Program-made: the position numbers and the translations under genes | Shown: piece after piece, positions 20,942 to 30,968 of the stretch | Layout of the letters: each line of letters begins with the position of its first letter | Numbering within the stretch: position 1 is the stretch's first letter | From: Neolentinus lepideus HHB14362 ss-1 | Taxonomy: Eukaryota; Basidiomycota; Agaricomycetes; Gloeophyllales; Gloeophyllaceae | NCBI GenBank assembly: GCA_001632425.1 | Contig: KV425695.1 | Coordinates: 1-30,968 of the forward strand | DNA: 30,968 nucleotides | Direction of reading: 5' to 3' | Notes under the pieces: generated by a model | The model's input: only the letters and a program-made list of their open reading frames with translations | What the model was told of the DNA's origin: nothing | Database searches by the model: none

Positions 20942-21324
20942 TCAACTCGAAGCCCTCTGCGAGCTTTCATCAAACGGATCCCCTAGTTCTACCACGCGCA
21001 TGAATACACCAAACTGACCAAACCAAATACAGACACACGTTTCTTCAACTCCTCCATGAGTGCCACATCGACGAGCTCTTCGTCTTTCCTACGCTCCTTG
21101 CCCTCCGACCAGCGCGCGCCGCCCTGGTCTTTCCTCCTTGTCTTCGCGGCCATCTCGCGGCCGAACACGCCAGGGCCGCTGGGCAGACGACGCTTCGATG
21201 GTGTGCTGCCCATGCCCATGAGCATAGCGGGGGTGGCGGTCATCACAGAAGGTTCATCTGGCGGAGGGGTGCTCGGGGAGGAGATGGATGACTCGGGCGA
21301 TCCTGGGTCCATTGGTGAATCCAT
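20942..21324 (-). CDS. Small protein of unknown function
   Basis: Exons (minus): 21324-21039 and 20988-20942, with a 50-bp intron; 110 residues. The ATG sits in ACCATGG, a good initiation context, and a CTCCTGCAG acceptor-like sequence just upstream hints at an intron in the 5' leader. The N-terminus is Ser/Pro-rich (SPESSISSPSTPPPDEPS). The middle is basic (PSKRRLP, AAKTRRKD), and the C-terminus is a probable amphipathic helix (DEELVDVALMEELKKQLGD). Splicing replaces an unlikely tail with GDPFDESSQRASS. The composition suggests a nuclear or regulatory protein. I do not recognise a family. Confidence 0.6.
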
Positions 21325-21539
21325 GGTTACTATGTTTGAGTCTGCAGGAGAGAGGGATCAGCTGAAGAACTGGCTTCTCTAATGAGGTGGGAATACCGGC
21401 CGGAAGTGGTCTCCCCATTGTCCGGTTTCGCACGACTTTACCCACGCTCCCTGCTGCCTGACCTCATCATGGTTGCCTCTACTGCTGCTCGCAACGCGAT
21501 AGAAAGCCCTATAATTTCTAGACTCCCCTATCGGTATCA
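21325..21539. promoter_or_regulatory. Divergent promoter, 215 bp
   Basis: The starts of the small minus-strand gene and the plus-strand mitochondrial gene are only 215 bp apart, so both must use this segment. Pyrimidine-rich stretches occur; no TATA box is clear. Confidence 0.5.
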
Positions 21540-22743
21540 ATGTCAACGCCATCGAAGGATGTCGTAGTCAAAGCAGCTCGTTCTCTGCGTATCATCGCGC
21601 TGCCACTTACACGACGACCAATCTCCGAAGTCGATGGACACCCGCTAGTTTATTACCACTTCCAAATGTCGCCGAAGGAGGAGAGCGCGGCCAAGCCGAC
21701 GCTGCTGAATAGGATGACTGACAAGGCAGGATCAATATGGGCTGGATTTGGGAAGGCTGAAGAGGGCAGCTGGAAAGTTAGTGACATTCGCGTTGCCAAT
21801 AATTTCTCCCACTTCGTTGCGTGCGCGTAAGAAGATTTACAGCGTGAAATCTAAACGTTTACGTGTCTAGGTGCTGACATTGATGTGTACATCTAGTTGA
21901 AAACTTTCCGCTATGGAGAGCGTTTGATGGATCGTATAGAGTTCGAAGAGCTTGCTCTTAAAGGGCTTGACCCTTCGCTAGGTCCAAAACTGACTATACC
22001 AAAGAACACGACATCTACTGTGATGTATGACGCGGATGGCGTGAAGGTGAGGTTGCCTTCGTTTAGTCACGTCAAAGAGTCTCAAGCCGCGCACCGCATA
22101 GATCCCATTAGTGTACCCTCCATCGTACACGACAACACCTCTGTTACAGCTGCAGTCGCTGATCGTGAAACGGCTGCCTCGGCATAGACAGGGTATGTGG
22201 ACCTGGATACTCGTATCACCTTTGACAGCGCCAGTTGCCTTGATTCGTAAGTCTAATTATTCATTTGCCGGAGTCTGAGCTAATAGAGTTCACCTGCTCG
22301 TCAGCAATCATACCTAATTTGCCGTTCTTTTTCTGTGTGTGGCGGTCATGGCATCATTGGAGAGGCGGGTGTCCATCGTACACTACTGACCTAGGCACCT
22401 TCTAACTATCACGACAGCGCTCAAGGCATCACAGTATTTGGAAGCATTGCTGGAACGGGGATCGATTGTCTCTGAGCCGAGTGAAGAACTCGACCGGATC
22501 TACTCCTCCCATACCCCAAAAGACCCGTCATCTGCGTACTCTCCACCTAGAAAGACGTCCAGTGAATCTGCAAGCAAGCCGGAGACAAAAAACGATGACG
22601 ATGTAACTGATGGTATCTTGCTTAGCCGCGATGCTGTCCCTTCCATAACGAGCAAATTTGACATGCCTCCGGCTGCTGCAGCTGACATCTACAGGGCACT
22701 CGCACAAACAAGTATGCGGATAGGTGGTTATACCAAGTCATAG
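21540..22743 (+). CDS. Mitochondrial K+/H+ exchange-related protein (Mit_KHE1 family)
   Basis: Exons: 21540-21776, 21897-22046, 22102-22246, 22305-22364 (or 22370) and 22418-22743; 305 or 307 residues. Diagnostic stretches are RIIALPLTR and HPLVYYHFQ near the N-terminus, TDKAGSIWAGFGKAEEGSW, LDPSLGPKL, IPLVYPPS, and the hydrophobic pair WILVSPLTAPVALIPIIPN and FFFCVWRSWHHW. These fit the family represented in yeast by YDL183C, linked genetically to mitochondrial K+/H+ exchange. The 120-bp first intron and the 55-bp second intron restore the conserved order; the unspliced frame does not. The fourth donor is ambiguous: a GC donor at 22365 gives the family-like WRALKASQYLE, and GT at 22371 gives two extra residues. 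The C-terminal 110 residues are polar and less conserved. Confidence 0.85.
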
Positions 22744-23407
22744 CGTCATAGCGTCGTAGATGTTCATTCAAGACTGATGCAGGGGTACAGATGATGTATA
22801 GTGTATCCATTACCGCTCAGCAGGAGATCGTATATGAACTGCTGCTGGCAAAGATTGATTGTGTCCGACGGTCGTTGTCGAGGGCTGTGTCGGGGTGCGA
22901 AGTGGGTCGCTGCGGACGCGCACGATCGTGAAATTGGAAATAATCAGTATTCCGGATCCTCTGCAGTTAGGCCAAACCTTCTTCATGGGCCTTGCATGTC
23001 GATCTGCTCCTATCCAACGCCCAATGAACAACCTCGCTGAACGCCATCGATATCCGAGACAGGTCATCGGGCCAGCCTCAAACCCGGTTCTCGCATATAA
23101 CTCGATCCCAGATAAACATGTGCCTCCGGACTTCTTTAACTCTTGACAGCGACTTCGACTCATTCTCTGAATGAACGCGGCCTTGTCATATCTCCTCTGT
23201 AGCTGTAATACTGGAACTTTAAGGCTTCTTTGCGTGCGCTTCCAAACTCATATAGCTCCGGCGTGCCCCTAGTATTCGGATACTAGAGCTGCCGCAGGCT
23301 ATACGCAATCATCCATCGCAAAGGCGACTCCCCAGTCCGGTATGTCGGAATATGATTAATGGTACCGCAGGGGCTCATCCTGAGCGGCTTCGCAGCATGT
23401 AGATACT
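22744..23407. other. Intergenic region upstream of the F-box-like gene
   Basis: No gene recognised. A perfect 18-bp stem-loop CTAGTAT-TCGG-ATACTAG lies at 23269-23286, about 120 bp before the F-box-like start. A minus open frame (23163-22810) has no recognisable features. Confidence 0.45.
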
Positions 23408-25075
23408 ATGAGCAAGCCTACACCGGGCCCATCCAGTCTGAATGTAAAGGCCAGGATTGTCAGCCGCTCATATCCTTGCTCCTTCGTAATCACACCCAAC
23501 ATGCAGCTTGTCCCACAGATTCGGAAAGACTTCGCGCCACCATCCCCTGTTGATGGCCTTCCAGCCGAACTCTTGACGCAAGTATTCAAGTTCGGCCACG
23601 AAGATGATGCCCAAGTCAAGGATAACGGAATGGTCCTCAAGTCCGGTCCAGACTTTGAGGTCCTCGTATCGCATGTCTGTCATTGGTGGAGGGAAGTCGC
23701 GATACGCTGCCCTGTTCTCTGGATCCGGCTTCGGTTCAGGCTTGTATCACACATGGCTCGTGGACGGCTGTACCTCGAACGATCGAAGACGCAGCTCGTA
23801 GATATCATCGTCGATACCGCGACGGAGGACAGCCATGTCCAAGGTATCACGATATACAAGGACGAGTTCAACCCAGTATTCGACGTGATTGTCCCGCACA
23901 TCCACAGGTGGAGATCCTTTGTCCTCAAGGCCCGCAGCATCACCTGCAAAGCCGGTGCCCGCGCACGCCTCTCCACCTGTGGGCCCGCACCGAATCTCGA
24001 GACACTTGAGCTCTACCACTACCAAGACTGGGGCAACGGGCAGAACCTCTACATGTCCACATCGAAGCGCCCCGTGTGCATCTTCGATGCAGTCCTGCCC
24101 AAGATCCGCAACATCTCGCTGATCGGCGTGAATCTCGTTTGGGACGAGTGTCCATTCTTTGCAAACCTCAAGAGTCTCCAGTTCGCGCTGCACATTGAGA
24201 GTGTGCGCCCGACCTACGCGCAGTGGGAGCGCATGCTCCGTGCCAGTCCTGAGTTGGAGAAGCTGGCCTTGCATTATTCGGGTCCGCAGGTGCACTCAGC
24301 ATGGAGCTGCGAGCCGATTGTGCTGAACCAGCTGCAGGAACTTGCGTTGACGTATCTAGACTCGGATTACCTGTGCCGTCTTCTTCGCCCCCTTCGGATG
24401 CCCAACCTCCGGATGCTCCACCTTGACAACGAGGAAGACCAGTCCTCCTTCATCGAATACATCAGTGACCCCTCCGTGAGCATCCTCAGACCTCTACAAG
24501 GCCTCCATATTTCCGCACTCGAATGTCCTCCAAGTATGTGGCGAAAACTCCTGGTTACCATACCTCAAATCACAAGCCTCGAAGTCGACTTCAGCCGCGT
24601 CCCTGAACAATTCTTCAATGAGCTTTTCGTAGTGGATTATGAGCTCGAGCCCGAGTTCTCCTCTCTCGACAAGGATATGCAACCCGCTCCGGGTTCTTCC
24701 TCCGATACTCACCTAACGACCGTCACGACTGCCGGTGCCCGCAGCGGAAGCACCTCCTATCTCCCCCGTCCGCGCATCCTCCTGCCAAACCTGCGCATCC
24801 TGAAAACAACAGGCCTCTCCGGCGACGACCTCTCACGCTTGATCGACTTTCGCAAGTCCGCCGGGCAGCCTATCGCCAAGTTTCTGGTGTGGCGCAAGGA
24901 CATTGACGCGGAAACCGAGCGCTTGCGTGAGTTGGACGACGTGGACTTGCAGTACTTCCGCTTCGAGATGGACGTGTTTGGGCATGTCGATGAGGATACC
25001 GAGGAAGAGTACGAAGATGAGGGCGAAGAAGTTGATGACGATGAGGAACCTGAGTCGGCTTCGGAAGATGAGTAG
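23408..25075 (+). CDS. F-box-like protein with leucine-rich C-terminal region
   Basis: A single exon of 555 residues ending TAG 25073-25075. The F-box-like segment at about 47-100 reads VDGLPAELLTQVFKFG, then SHVCHWWREVAIRCPVLW, the pattern common to the large F-box families of agaricomycetes. The following 400 residues contain spaced Leu-rich strands (LPKIRNISLIGVNL, LKSLQFAL, MPNLRMLHLDN, LPNLRILKTTGLSGDDLSR) consistent with degenerate LRRs. The C-terminus is strongly acidic (EEEYEDEGEE, DDDEEPESASEDE). It is likely a substrate adaptor of an SCF ubiquitin ligase; the target is unknown. A second ATG at about 23501 (MQLVPQIRKDF) is an alternative start closer to the domain. The gene appears intact. 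Confidence 0.82.
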   Translation: MSKPTPGPSSLNVKARIVSRSYPCSFVITPNMQLVPQIRKDFAPPSPVDGLPAELLTQVFKFGHEDDAQVKDNGMVLKSGPDFEVLVSHVCHWWREVAIRCPVLWIRLRFRLVSHMARGRLYLERSKTQLVDIIVDTATEDSHVQGITIYKDEFNPVFDVIVPHIHRWRSFVLKARSITCKAGARARLSTCGPAPNLETLELYHYQDWGNGQNLYMSTSKRPVCIFDAVLPKIRNISLIGVNLVWDECPFFANLKSLQFALHIESVRPTYAQWERMLRASPELEKLALHYSGPQVHSAWSCEPIVLNQLQELALTYLDSDYLCRLLRPLRMPNLRMLHLDNEEDQSSFIEYISDPSVSILRPLQGLHISALECPPSMWRKLLVTIPQITSLEVDFSRVPEQFFNELFVVDYELEPEFSSLDKDMQPAPGSSSDTHLTTVTTAGARSGSTSYLPRPRILLPNLRILKTTGLSGDDLSRLIDFRKSAGQPIAKFLVWRKDIDAETERLRELDDVDLQYFRFEMDVFGHVDEDTEEEYEDEGEEVDDDEEPESASEDE

Positions 25076-25934
25076 TATGCCTTGATACGAAGGCGTGTGC
25101 GGTTCGACTGAAATGACTCGTGATGTGTACGTTATGGATTCTTTAGATGATTCCGACTCCTTTGTGATCTCCATCCTCATCTTGACTCGGACGCTGCGCG
25201 CTGCATACCCCACATTGTCGCGGATTTTGATACCATGAATGTATCCTCCTATTGGACCTCCTACATATTTATATTATATATTGGATATCACACGCTTCTT
25301 CGCATGTATGAACTAGAATCAGTTCTGGTGCTTCATTTTATGTCGCGCTGTGCGGAAAGCAGGCACTGATCGAGAACGTTCGAGAGCATAGACATCTCAT
25401 TAAATACGGACACGTGGAGTGTGTTTCTCGAAATCCTTCGTCCTTGAAGATCTTCTCCGGTCGGATGCGTCACTGCGTTCCAGGCACAAGTATTTAAGGT
25501 TCGAACACCTGAGCCTATACGTGGCACGCCCATCTGTTCGGACCGTAAACACGTGGTCGCCTTTAAGTTTGACACTTACTATTAGTTACAGGTACTCAAA
25601 CCTTAGATTCACGTAGTATTAGATTTGTGAATACCTGTGCCTACACAGCAAACTTAAAGCTTCGAACATGTTTGTCTACAAGGCATACACCAAGTTCCAG
25701 TACCTGAGTCTACGTGCTCTACCCAAACATCAAATACTCGTGCCTAGTCCTGGATATAAATAATTGCAGAAACTTTTATATATGCATTATCCATATTATT
25801 AATAAATATCAAATATATATCGAACAATATACTATTAATTAATAAAACAGGCAATGCGTATCTGTACGCGACCCAGGACCGCGTCTCAATATCAATCCCA
25901 ACCTTGGCGACTCACATCTCCATTGTATCGGGAC
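25076..25934. other. AT-rich intergenic region with degenerate repeated motif
   Basis: Between 25505 and 25750 a motif close to ACCTGNGYCTACRTG appears about four times (near 25505, 25630, 25700 and 25735), with inverse-looking copies between (GGTACTCAAACC, TTCACGTAG). From 25755 to 25853 the DNA is very AT-rich (TATATAT, TTAATTAATAAAA). This may be the boundary and terminal region of the transposon that follows. Confidence 0.45.
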
Positions 25935-28197
25935 ATGGATCCCTCGCGTCCTCTCTGGTACCCACCGGACCAATGGGAGCATCTTCCCAGAGATGTACAA
26001 AATCAAATTGCCTCCACTGCTTTGCCGCCGAGACCGCGTATCCACGACTTTGACAGAGATGGACCATGTGGAGATCCATTTCCACAGCAGAACACAAGCC
26101 AGATTAATCACATTGATCCCACCTTGCAGCAGTAAGATGCTGACTAGTGCCTCCCTAGTGAGATGGTCTGACCGCTTTCCAGTGTCCCAGACACCAACAG
26201 GAAGAAGAAGAAGAAGAAGAAGAAAACCAAGAAGCGCAGCCCAGATACCCGAGATGATGGTGCAGAAGTAGACCAACAGAAGAAGATGAAGAAGCCAGCA
26301 CTAAGATGAGGAATCAGGGAAGGGGATGAAGTTGATTCATACAGCCAGACTCAGACCCAAGGCCAGTCAACAGATACTCATGGAGATGTATCACGGTAAG
26401 CCACTCTCCGCGGTGTCTGACACTCACCTCACATTCCATGACATACAGCCTACACACCCAGAGCCCCCCACTCGAGTTCCCTCCCTCACCGACATTCTCG
26501 CAGCCCCGGATGAGGTATGTTGACGGCGTATTTAGTCATCATTTATGTATGATTCAACTTACTAGTAGATCTCCCACACCCCGGCATTGGAGTCCACCAC
26601 TTCCCGAGCACGCATTCAGCCATAGTCGTCACCTCAAACATGTTGTACCACCAAACACGCAATGTCAACATGAGCAAGATCCCGCTGAGCTTTCGATGAA
26701 TCAACCAGAGAACCGGACACGTACCCAGGCCCTATTCAACAACATAAACTCGCTGAAGGCACAGAACGCAGCGCTCGAGTCACAGTGCGCAGCAATGCAA
26801 CAGCGGCAAACCAAGCTAGAGACAAAGATCAACAGCGTACACACTGAAATCACTCAAGTACAGATACACACCTTGAACAATGGCCCCAGCAGAGCTTCAA
26901 GGATGTGAGAAATCCATAGCAAGCAGGATCGCATGCGACATCAAGAAGAACCATCTGATGAGTCAGACTCTGATGAAGATGACGGTGAGCAAAATATACA
27001 AGGCATCCTTAGATACAAGACCCTCCTTCAAAGTAACCTGCCGCCTCATCTCCAAGCGGCGAAGAACTTCTTGCAAGTGAGTCAATCTGTGATTCATTGT
27101 AGTTTGAGATCATACTTACCGAGACGTAGCATTTTCAGTGCCAGGCGTTCCGGCATCTATGCGGTGTCAACTCGTCTCAAAACTGGCCAAGCATAGATGA
27201 GCCTAGGGAAGATGATTGTTACACACCTGACTTTGACGAAGATGTCACCCATGCAACCAACAGTGCCATCTGCAAGCGGGTTGCAGACTCAGTCTACACA
27301 GAACTCAAGGTATTGTTCCCTCATAGACTCTTGAAGCTTGCGGACAAAGGTTGATGTGCTTACAGGGGCTGCGGGAGCTGCCAGATGAACTCAGGCATCC
27401 CAACGTCTATTTCAGTTGCCGCACAATCGAAGAGATGGCAAAAGCAACTTACCATGGTTTCCGTGACCAAGCAAAAGCACAACACAATGATGCCAAGTCT
27501 CAGAAATGAAAGCGCAACAAGCGCAACACGCAGCGATATCAGCGTCGCTCCCATGTATGTGTCACCCATATGTTTCTGTCCTAATTAGATCTGACAATAT
27601 TAGACACTCAATCACCTTTTGTCTGTCGTACCAGAGTACATCAAGCAGTACAGGTGTGATCCGACACCCATCCTGGAGATTGATGTCATTTCCAACTATG
27701 CATCAGGCCCAGAATCTGATGACAACGAGCCCCAGCATATGTGGAAGGCACACATGGGGGCGCAGCTCGGCGTGGACATCAGGAAGATCGACAAGAAGAT
27801 GTGGGCGGATACTATCTGCTGGGAACATATTGTACCTGAATGGTGTTCCGAGGAGGTAAGTTCAAGACACATCACAACTTCTGCTCACCGCGTGGAGGGC
27901 CTTCAGGTTGGAATGATACTGGACTGACTTCAACACTTACACGTTCTCTCCCTGGACGAAAATGCATGGAAGAAATATCAAGCATACCGCATGTACAGGA
28001 CTGGCCAATCTACTACCACACCGCCCACCTACGTTCCATGGGACTTCGCAATCTCCGAGAAGTGGTGGAACGACCATCACCCATCTTGGAAGAAACAGAC
28101 ACATAAGTGGTACTCACGCGGTGATCCTGAGGGCTTTGGGAAGAAGGATCCTCAAGGTGCTGCCGTCGCTTGTCCCTCCTCCGCATCTCGTGGATGA
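25935..28197 (+). pseudogene. Decayed transposon-associated gene with four in-frame TGA codons
   Basis: Eight exons splice in perfect phase: 25935-26131, 26183-26395, 26449-26514, 26566-27076, 27139-27309, 27366-27554, 27604-27855 and 27907-28197. Together they are 630 codons, interrupted only by TGA at 26307, 26906, 27507 and 27925. The product has a Lys-rich patch, a coiled coil (NINSLKAQNAALESQ), an acidic patch (DESDSDEDDGE) and a conserved middle (NFLQCQAFRHLCGVNSSQNW, KRVADSVYTELKGLRELP). Its end (YVPWDFAISEKWWN, SRGDPEGFG) resembles proteins repeated many times in agaricomycete genomes beside Tnp2/CACTA-like transposases. A DNA-binding helper role is possible but unproven. With the stops it is inactive. 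Confidence 0.65.
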
Positions 28198-28600
28198 GCC
28201 ACACATTCTCAGACCCATATTGTTCTCGCTGACCGTGCTGACAATGCTTCTATCTTTGGATGCTGCTTGCAACCTCATTTGGGATCTCTGTAACCCTCAC
28301 CTTCTCGAAGACTGATGCTCGAATGTGTTCTTGTTCTCTGTTGCGCCAAGGCTTTTCTCTCTGTTGACGCTCGTTGCAATCTCATTGGGAACCCGTGTCT
28401 GTTGGGGATATAACTGTTGTTTCGGCTATAGCTAATCACATGTAATTCAGTATAATCATGCTGAATCAATATCAAACAATCGACGAGGCCGGTGAATAAT
28501 GAGAGGTCAATGAGAAGTCAGTGAATCAATTAGCACTATGGAATCCTGCATCAAAAAATTGTCAGAACCACAAGTGAAATTGACAGGCTCGCATACGTAC
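28198..28600. other. Gap between two convergent transposon genes
   Basis: About 400 bp separate the stop codons of the plus gene (28197) and the minus gene (28601). No coding signal. Both genes would end their transcripts here. Confidence 0.5.
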
Positions 28601-29758
28601 TCATTCCATCGTCATTGTGATCCAAAACTCTTGCTTTGTGGTGCGATATTCACCTCTTGATAGCTGGCAACAGATTGAGCTGAAGGGCACAATTAGAGGG
28701 GGGGCACTAGCATTGTCTGCTTCATGGTACTGTCCATAGGCCCAGAAGTGGATTTCGAGCTCTGGGCTAGCATATTAGTTAGGATTGGTGTCCCAGGCTG
28801 TAATGACAAAGCACTCACAAAGCTGACCAGACATCCTTCCTTGTAAGTATCTTCTTCACCGGCTTCATCCAGCGCATTTCGGCCCAGATGACATCATCTC
28901 GGATATCGCGCTGAAAATGTTGAAAAATCTGATGGACTTCCCCACCGTACATCTGTCCATCAATAATCACCTTGACAAGAGATGATCCTGCATTCTTCCG
29001 GTGCGTGTGCGAAGTCGGAATGATGCCCCGGCCATCCAGAACTGCATAGTCAAAGAAGAGTGCGCTCGGAGCTACGGGACGCGTGCCGCAAAGTGGTTGC
29101 TGCTCCAGAGGCATGTGAACACGAGTACCCTGTGAATTGTAATGGTTGCATAGAGCAAGGATTGCACTTCGAGAGAGAGGCTGCAAGACTTGAGAAACCT
29201 TGGGTCCAAGTTCTAGCCGAAGAGGTGAGAGTGCTATAGGCACAGCAACGGAATCGTTCAGCTCAGTATCGTGAATTAGAAAGCAAGCAGTACTCACCAT
29301 CTGCAAGGGTAGGCGTCTCAACTGCTGCTGCTTCCACTGTACTGCGGTCTTCCCCTGACTTGAGCAAGAGTCTCTCACCAAGTGCGCACTCAGTCGCATG
29401 GAGGCTGGTGTTCTTGGATAGTTGGGAGGCCTGTGGTAACCACAAATGTACAGTTGCACAAACAGTTATGAAGACAATGACTTACCAGAGCTCGCACCCG
29501 AGATTCGTGCTGGAAAGTACGCATGAGTGTTACCTCAAGCTCGCCGCCACTGCGATGATTTGTGTTATAATCCTTGAGAGTCTCATTCAGCCGTTCCACA
29601 AGGAACAGCCAATAGTTGTAGACGGCCCCATAATCGCGTACCTGGTCAGGCAGATGTACGACCCAATGATGGTTGGGCTTCATTGCCTTCTCGCTGTACA
29701 GCTTGTTGCGAGAGAATAAAATATACAAATCTGAGAGTCCTAATAACTCACCTCTCGG
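28601..29758 (-). pseudogene. C-terminal part of a Tnp2/CACTA-like transposase, cut by an LTR
   Basis: Exons (minus): from the LTR border 29758 to 29486, 29430-29298, 29233-28819 and 28766-28601 (TGA), all in phase and without internal stops. The segment KLYSEKAMKPNHHWVVHLPDQ and DYGAVYNYWLFLVERLN, then HRSGGELEVTLMRTF, is characteristic of the C-terminal half of agaricomycete Tnp2-type transposase proteins. A later domain has SLVKVIIDGQMYGGEVHQ and WMKPVKK, and the end PELEIHFWAYGQYH with IVPFSSICCQLSRG. The catalytic N-terminal half is missing: the frame runs straight into the LTR at 29759. It may continue beyond the right edge of the window. Confidence 0.65.
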
Positions 29759-30968
29759 TGATAGGCCTCCAGCGTCGCTAGCCTCTGAAAATGCATTTTC
29801 GGCGTGTTCGACACAATGTGGAAAGCGCCGAGATCACCGACAAATCTCCGAGCGTTCACTGAGCTACGACTCAATACATCGGCGATCATTGAGGATGCAC
29901 ACCTCCGAATACTGACGTCACCGCCGAGCAGGGGACCCTTCGCCGCGCCGCATGCCTGTTGGTGCTATACCGGGACTCAATTCGATGACTCAGGATACAC
30001 CGAGGTTGTCGAATGTTGCTTATGCGCTCGGACAACGGAACCGATGGCATCGGCGACGCTTACTCAACACCCTGCCTCTTCCATACGATACGACGATCCT
30101 TGGAACTTCCGGAACTCAGCCCACTCTCTCCGCGGCAATGAGTCACAGCACTCGGTGCATCCATCAAGCGCCAAAATACGCTGAGATCCCGTGTGCCCCC
30201 ATTTTGGTCCGGGGCTGTCGCAACACTCGGTCAGCCCTCCTTATGAAGTTTGAGGCAATGGTCATCAAACAAGAGTCGTCAAAACGCACCGAGGTGCTGT
30301 ACGGGCTCAAGATGGAAGGATCTTCCCTGGGGCGGCAGTTCCTGACCCGCCTAGAGTGCTTTGGAATGAGAGCGGTATGCGGCGGGCGATTGGCAAGCAG
30401 CTTGGGAGTTTAGCGAGACTCGGCAGCGCATTTCTGGTTGTATTTTCCGATTGTAGGCGCATGGAGCGTTAGGGCGGTCTCGGACTTAGTGGTTTCTTAG
30501 ACTTCGGGTCACTTAGTACATTAGGCGTCCTGTATATTCCTTCCAGCAGCGAATTTTACCACACAGCTCACATCTCAAAGTCTCATTGCATCTGAATTGC
30601 ATTCTAAGAAGACCTCGGCGTGAGGTCTTGCATTTACCTCTGAGTTTATTGTCTCTATTGTGTTCTCCCTGCGTCTTCTGCACCGGCGTTCCCTCTTATT
30701 GCGTCATCGAAGTCCTCCGACGTGGAGGAACCTATCAGTCTAGCATCCAATTATTGTCTGAGTCCCCGAAAAGGACAAGCTGGTCTAGCCCGGCTCCGAG
30801 AACCCTCTGAGAAGCGCTGAGTTGGCGCCGAGACGCGTACAGTAAGAGAGTTAGGGAGTTAGAAGAAGTTGAAGAGCGTCCGGGTCTACTCACAAAGAGA
30901 AATACGGTGCCATTTAGTGTTCTGTTTTGCATTCCTCACCTCCCCCGAGCTTTACCCTTCTGCCCTTC
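29759..30968 (+). mobile_element. LTR copy 2 (same family as 169-1550), runs off the window
   Basis: It begins TGATAGGC like copy 1 and matches 169-1471 along its whole visible length, apart from a ~93-bp segment present only in copy 1 (about 596-688, corresponding to the junction near 30184). The 3' end lies outside the window, so it may be solo or the 5' LTR of a full element. It interrupts the minus-strand transposase-like gene. The four bases before it are TCGG; the matching duplication should appear about 80 bp past the window end if solo. Confidence 0.85.

Noticed and set aside
23747..24295. Minus-strand frame inside the F-box-like gene
   Set aside because: Antisense shadow of a conserved single-exon gene.
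26200..26230. Run of AGA/AAG triplets as a microsatellite feature
   Set aside because: It encodes the Lys-rich patch of the decayed transposon gene in phase; no need for a separate feature.
169..30968. The two LTR copies as ends of one giant retrotransposon
   Set aside because: The interior consists of host genes, a tRNA and other transposons, and copy 1 has its own CCGG duplication on both sides.
1..30968. CRISPR array, bacterial operon or prophage
   Set aside because: Pervasive spliceosomal introns and fungal families show a eukaryotic nuclear sequence; no spaced identical repeats of CRISPR type exist.

Overview
The window looks like nuclear DNA of an agaricomycete (mushroom-forming basidiomycete). 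The genes are broken by many introns of about 47-66 bp with GT..AG ends, tRNA-Lys carries an intron, the protein families are typical of that group (agaricomycete F-box/leucine-rich proteins, PD40-amidohydrolase, Mit_KHE1), and the transposon remnants are of agaricomycete types. All gene models were built by hand from splice sites and reading phase; every listed multi-exon model keeps its frame across all junctions.

Layout. 1-2402: a host reading frame cut by a 1,382-bp solo LTR (169-1550) with TG..CA ends and a 4-bp target duplication CCGG. 2403-4395: gene-poor stretch ending in a three-copy promoter repeat. 4396-6541: MFS transporter, 10 exons. 7630-8395 (minus) and 8732-9918 (plus): a divergent pair encoding a predicted mitochondrial membrane protein and an unknown protein. 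10142-13367: repeat-rich, with a tyrosine-recombinase remnant (11781-12943, minus). 14083-14182: tRNA-Lys(UUU). 14454-18941 and 19126-20322 (both minus): a 1,288-residue membrane-anchored PD40/amidohydrolase protein and a phytanoyl-CoA dioxygenase-like enzyme. 20942-21324 (minus) and 21540-22743 (plus): a divergent pair, a small unknown protein and a mitochondrial K+/H+-exchange-related protein. 23408-25075: single-exon F-box-like gene. 25935-29758: two convergent transposon genes, the plus one decayed by four in-frame TGA codons, the minus one (Tnp2/CACTA-like) cut by a second copy of the same LTR (29759 to the window end).

How it fits together. The central block 14-25 kb is an ordinary host gene segment: enzymes, a mitochondrial protein, a regulatory F-box-like protein and a tRNA. 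It is flanked by transposon-rich DNA, and the two LTR copies in direct orientation bracket almost the whole window. The differences between LTR copies and the stops in the decayed transposon gene both look like C-to-T change at CpG, which suggests silenced, methylated repeats. I see no wholly new system. The most striking observations are the reconstructable LTR insertion, the all-TGA decay pattern and the repeated promoter module in front of the transporter.
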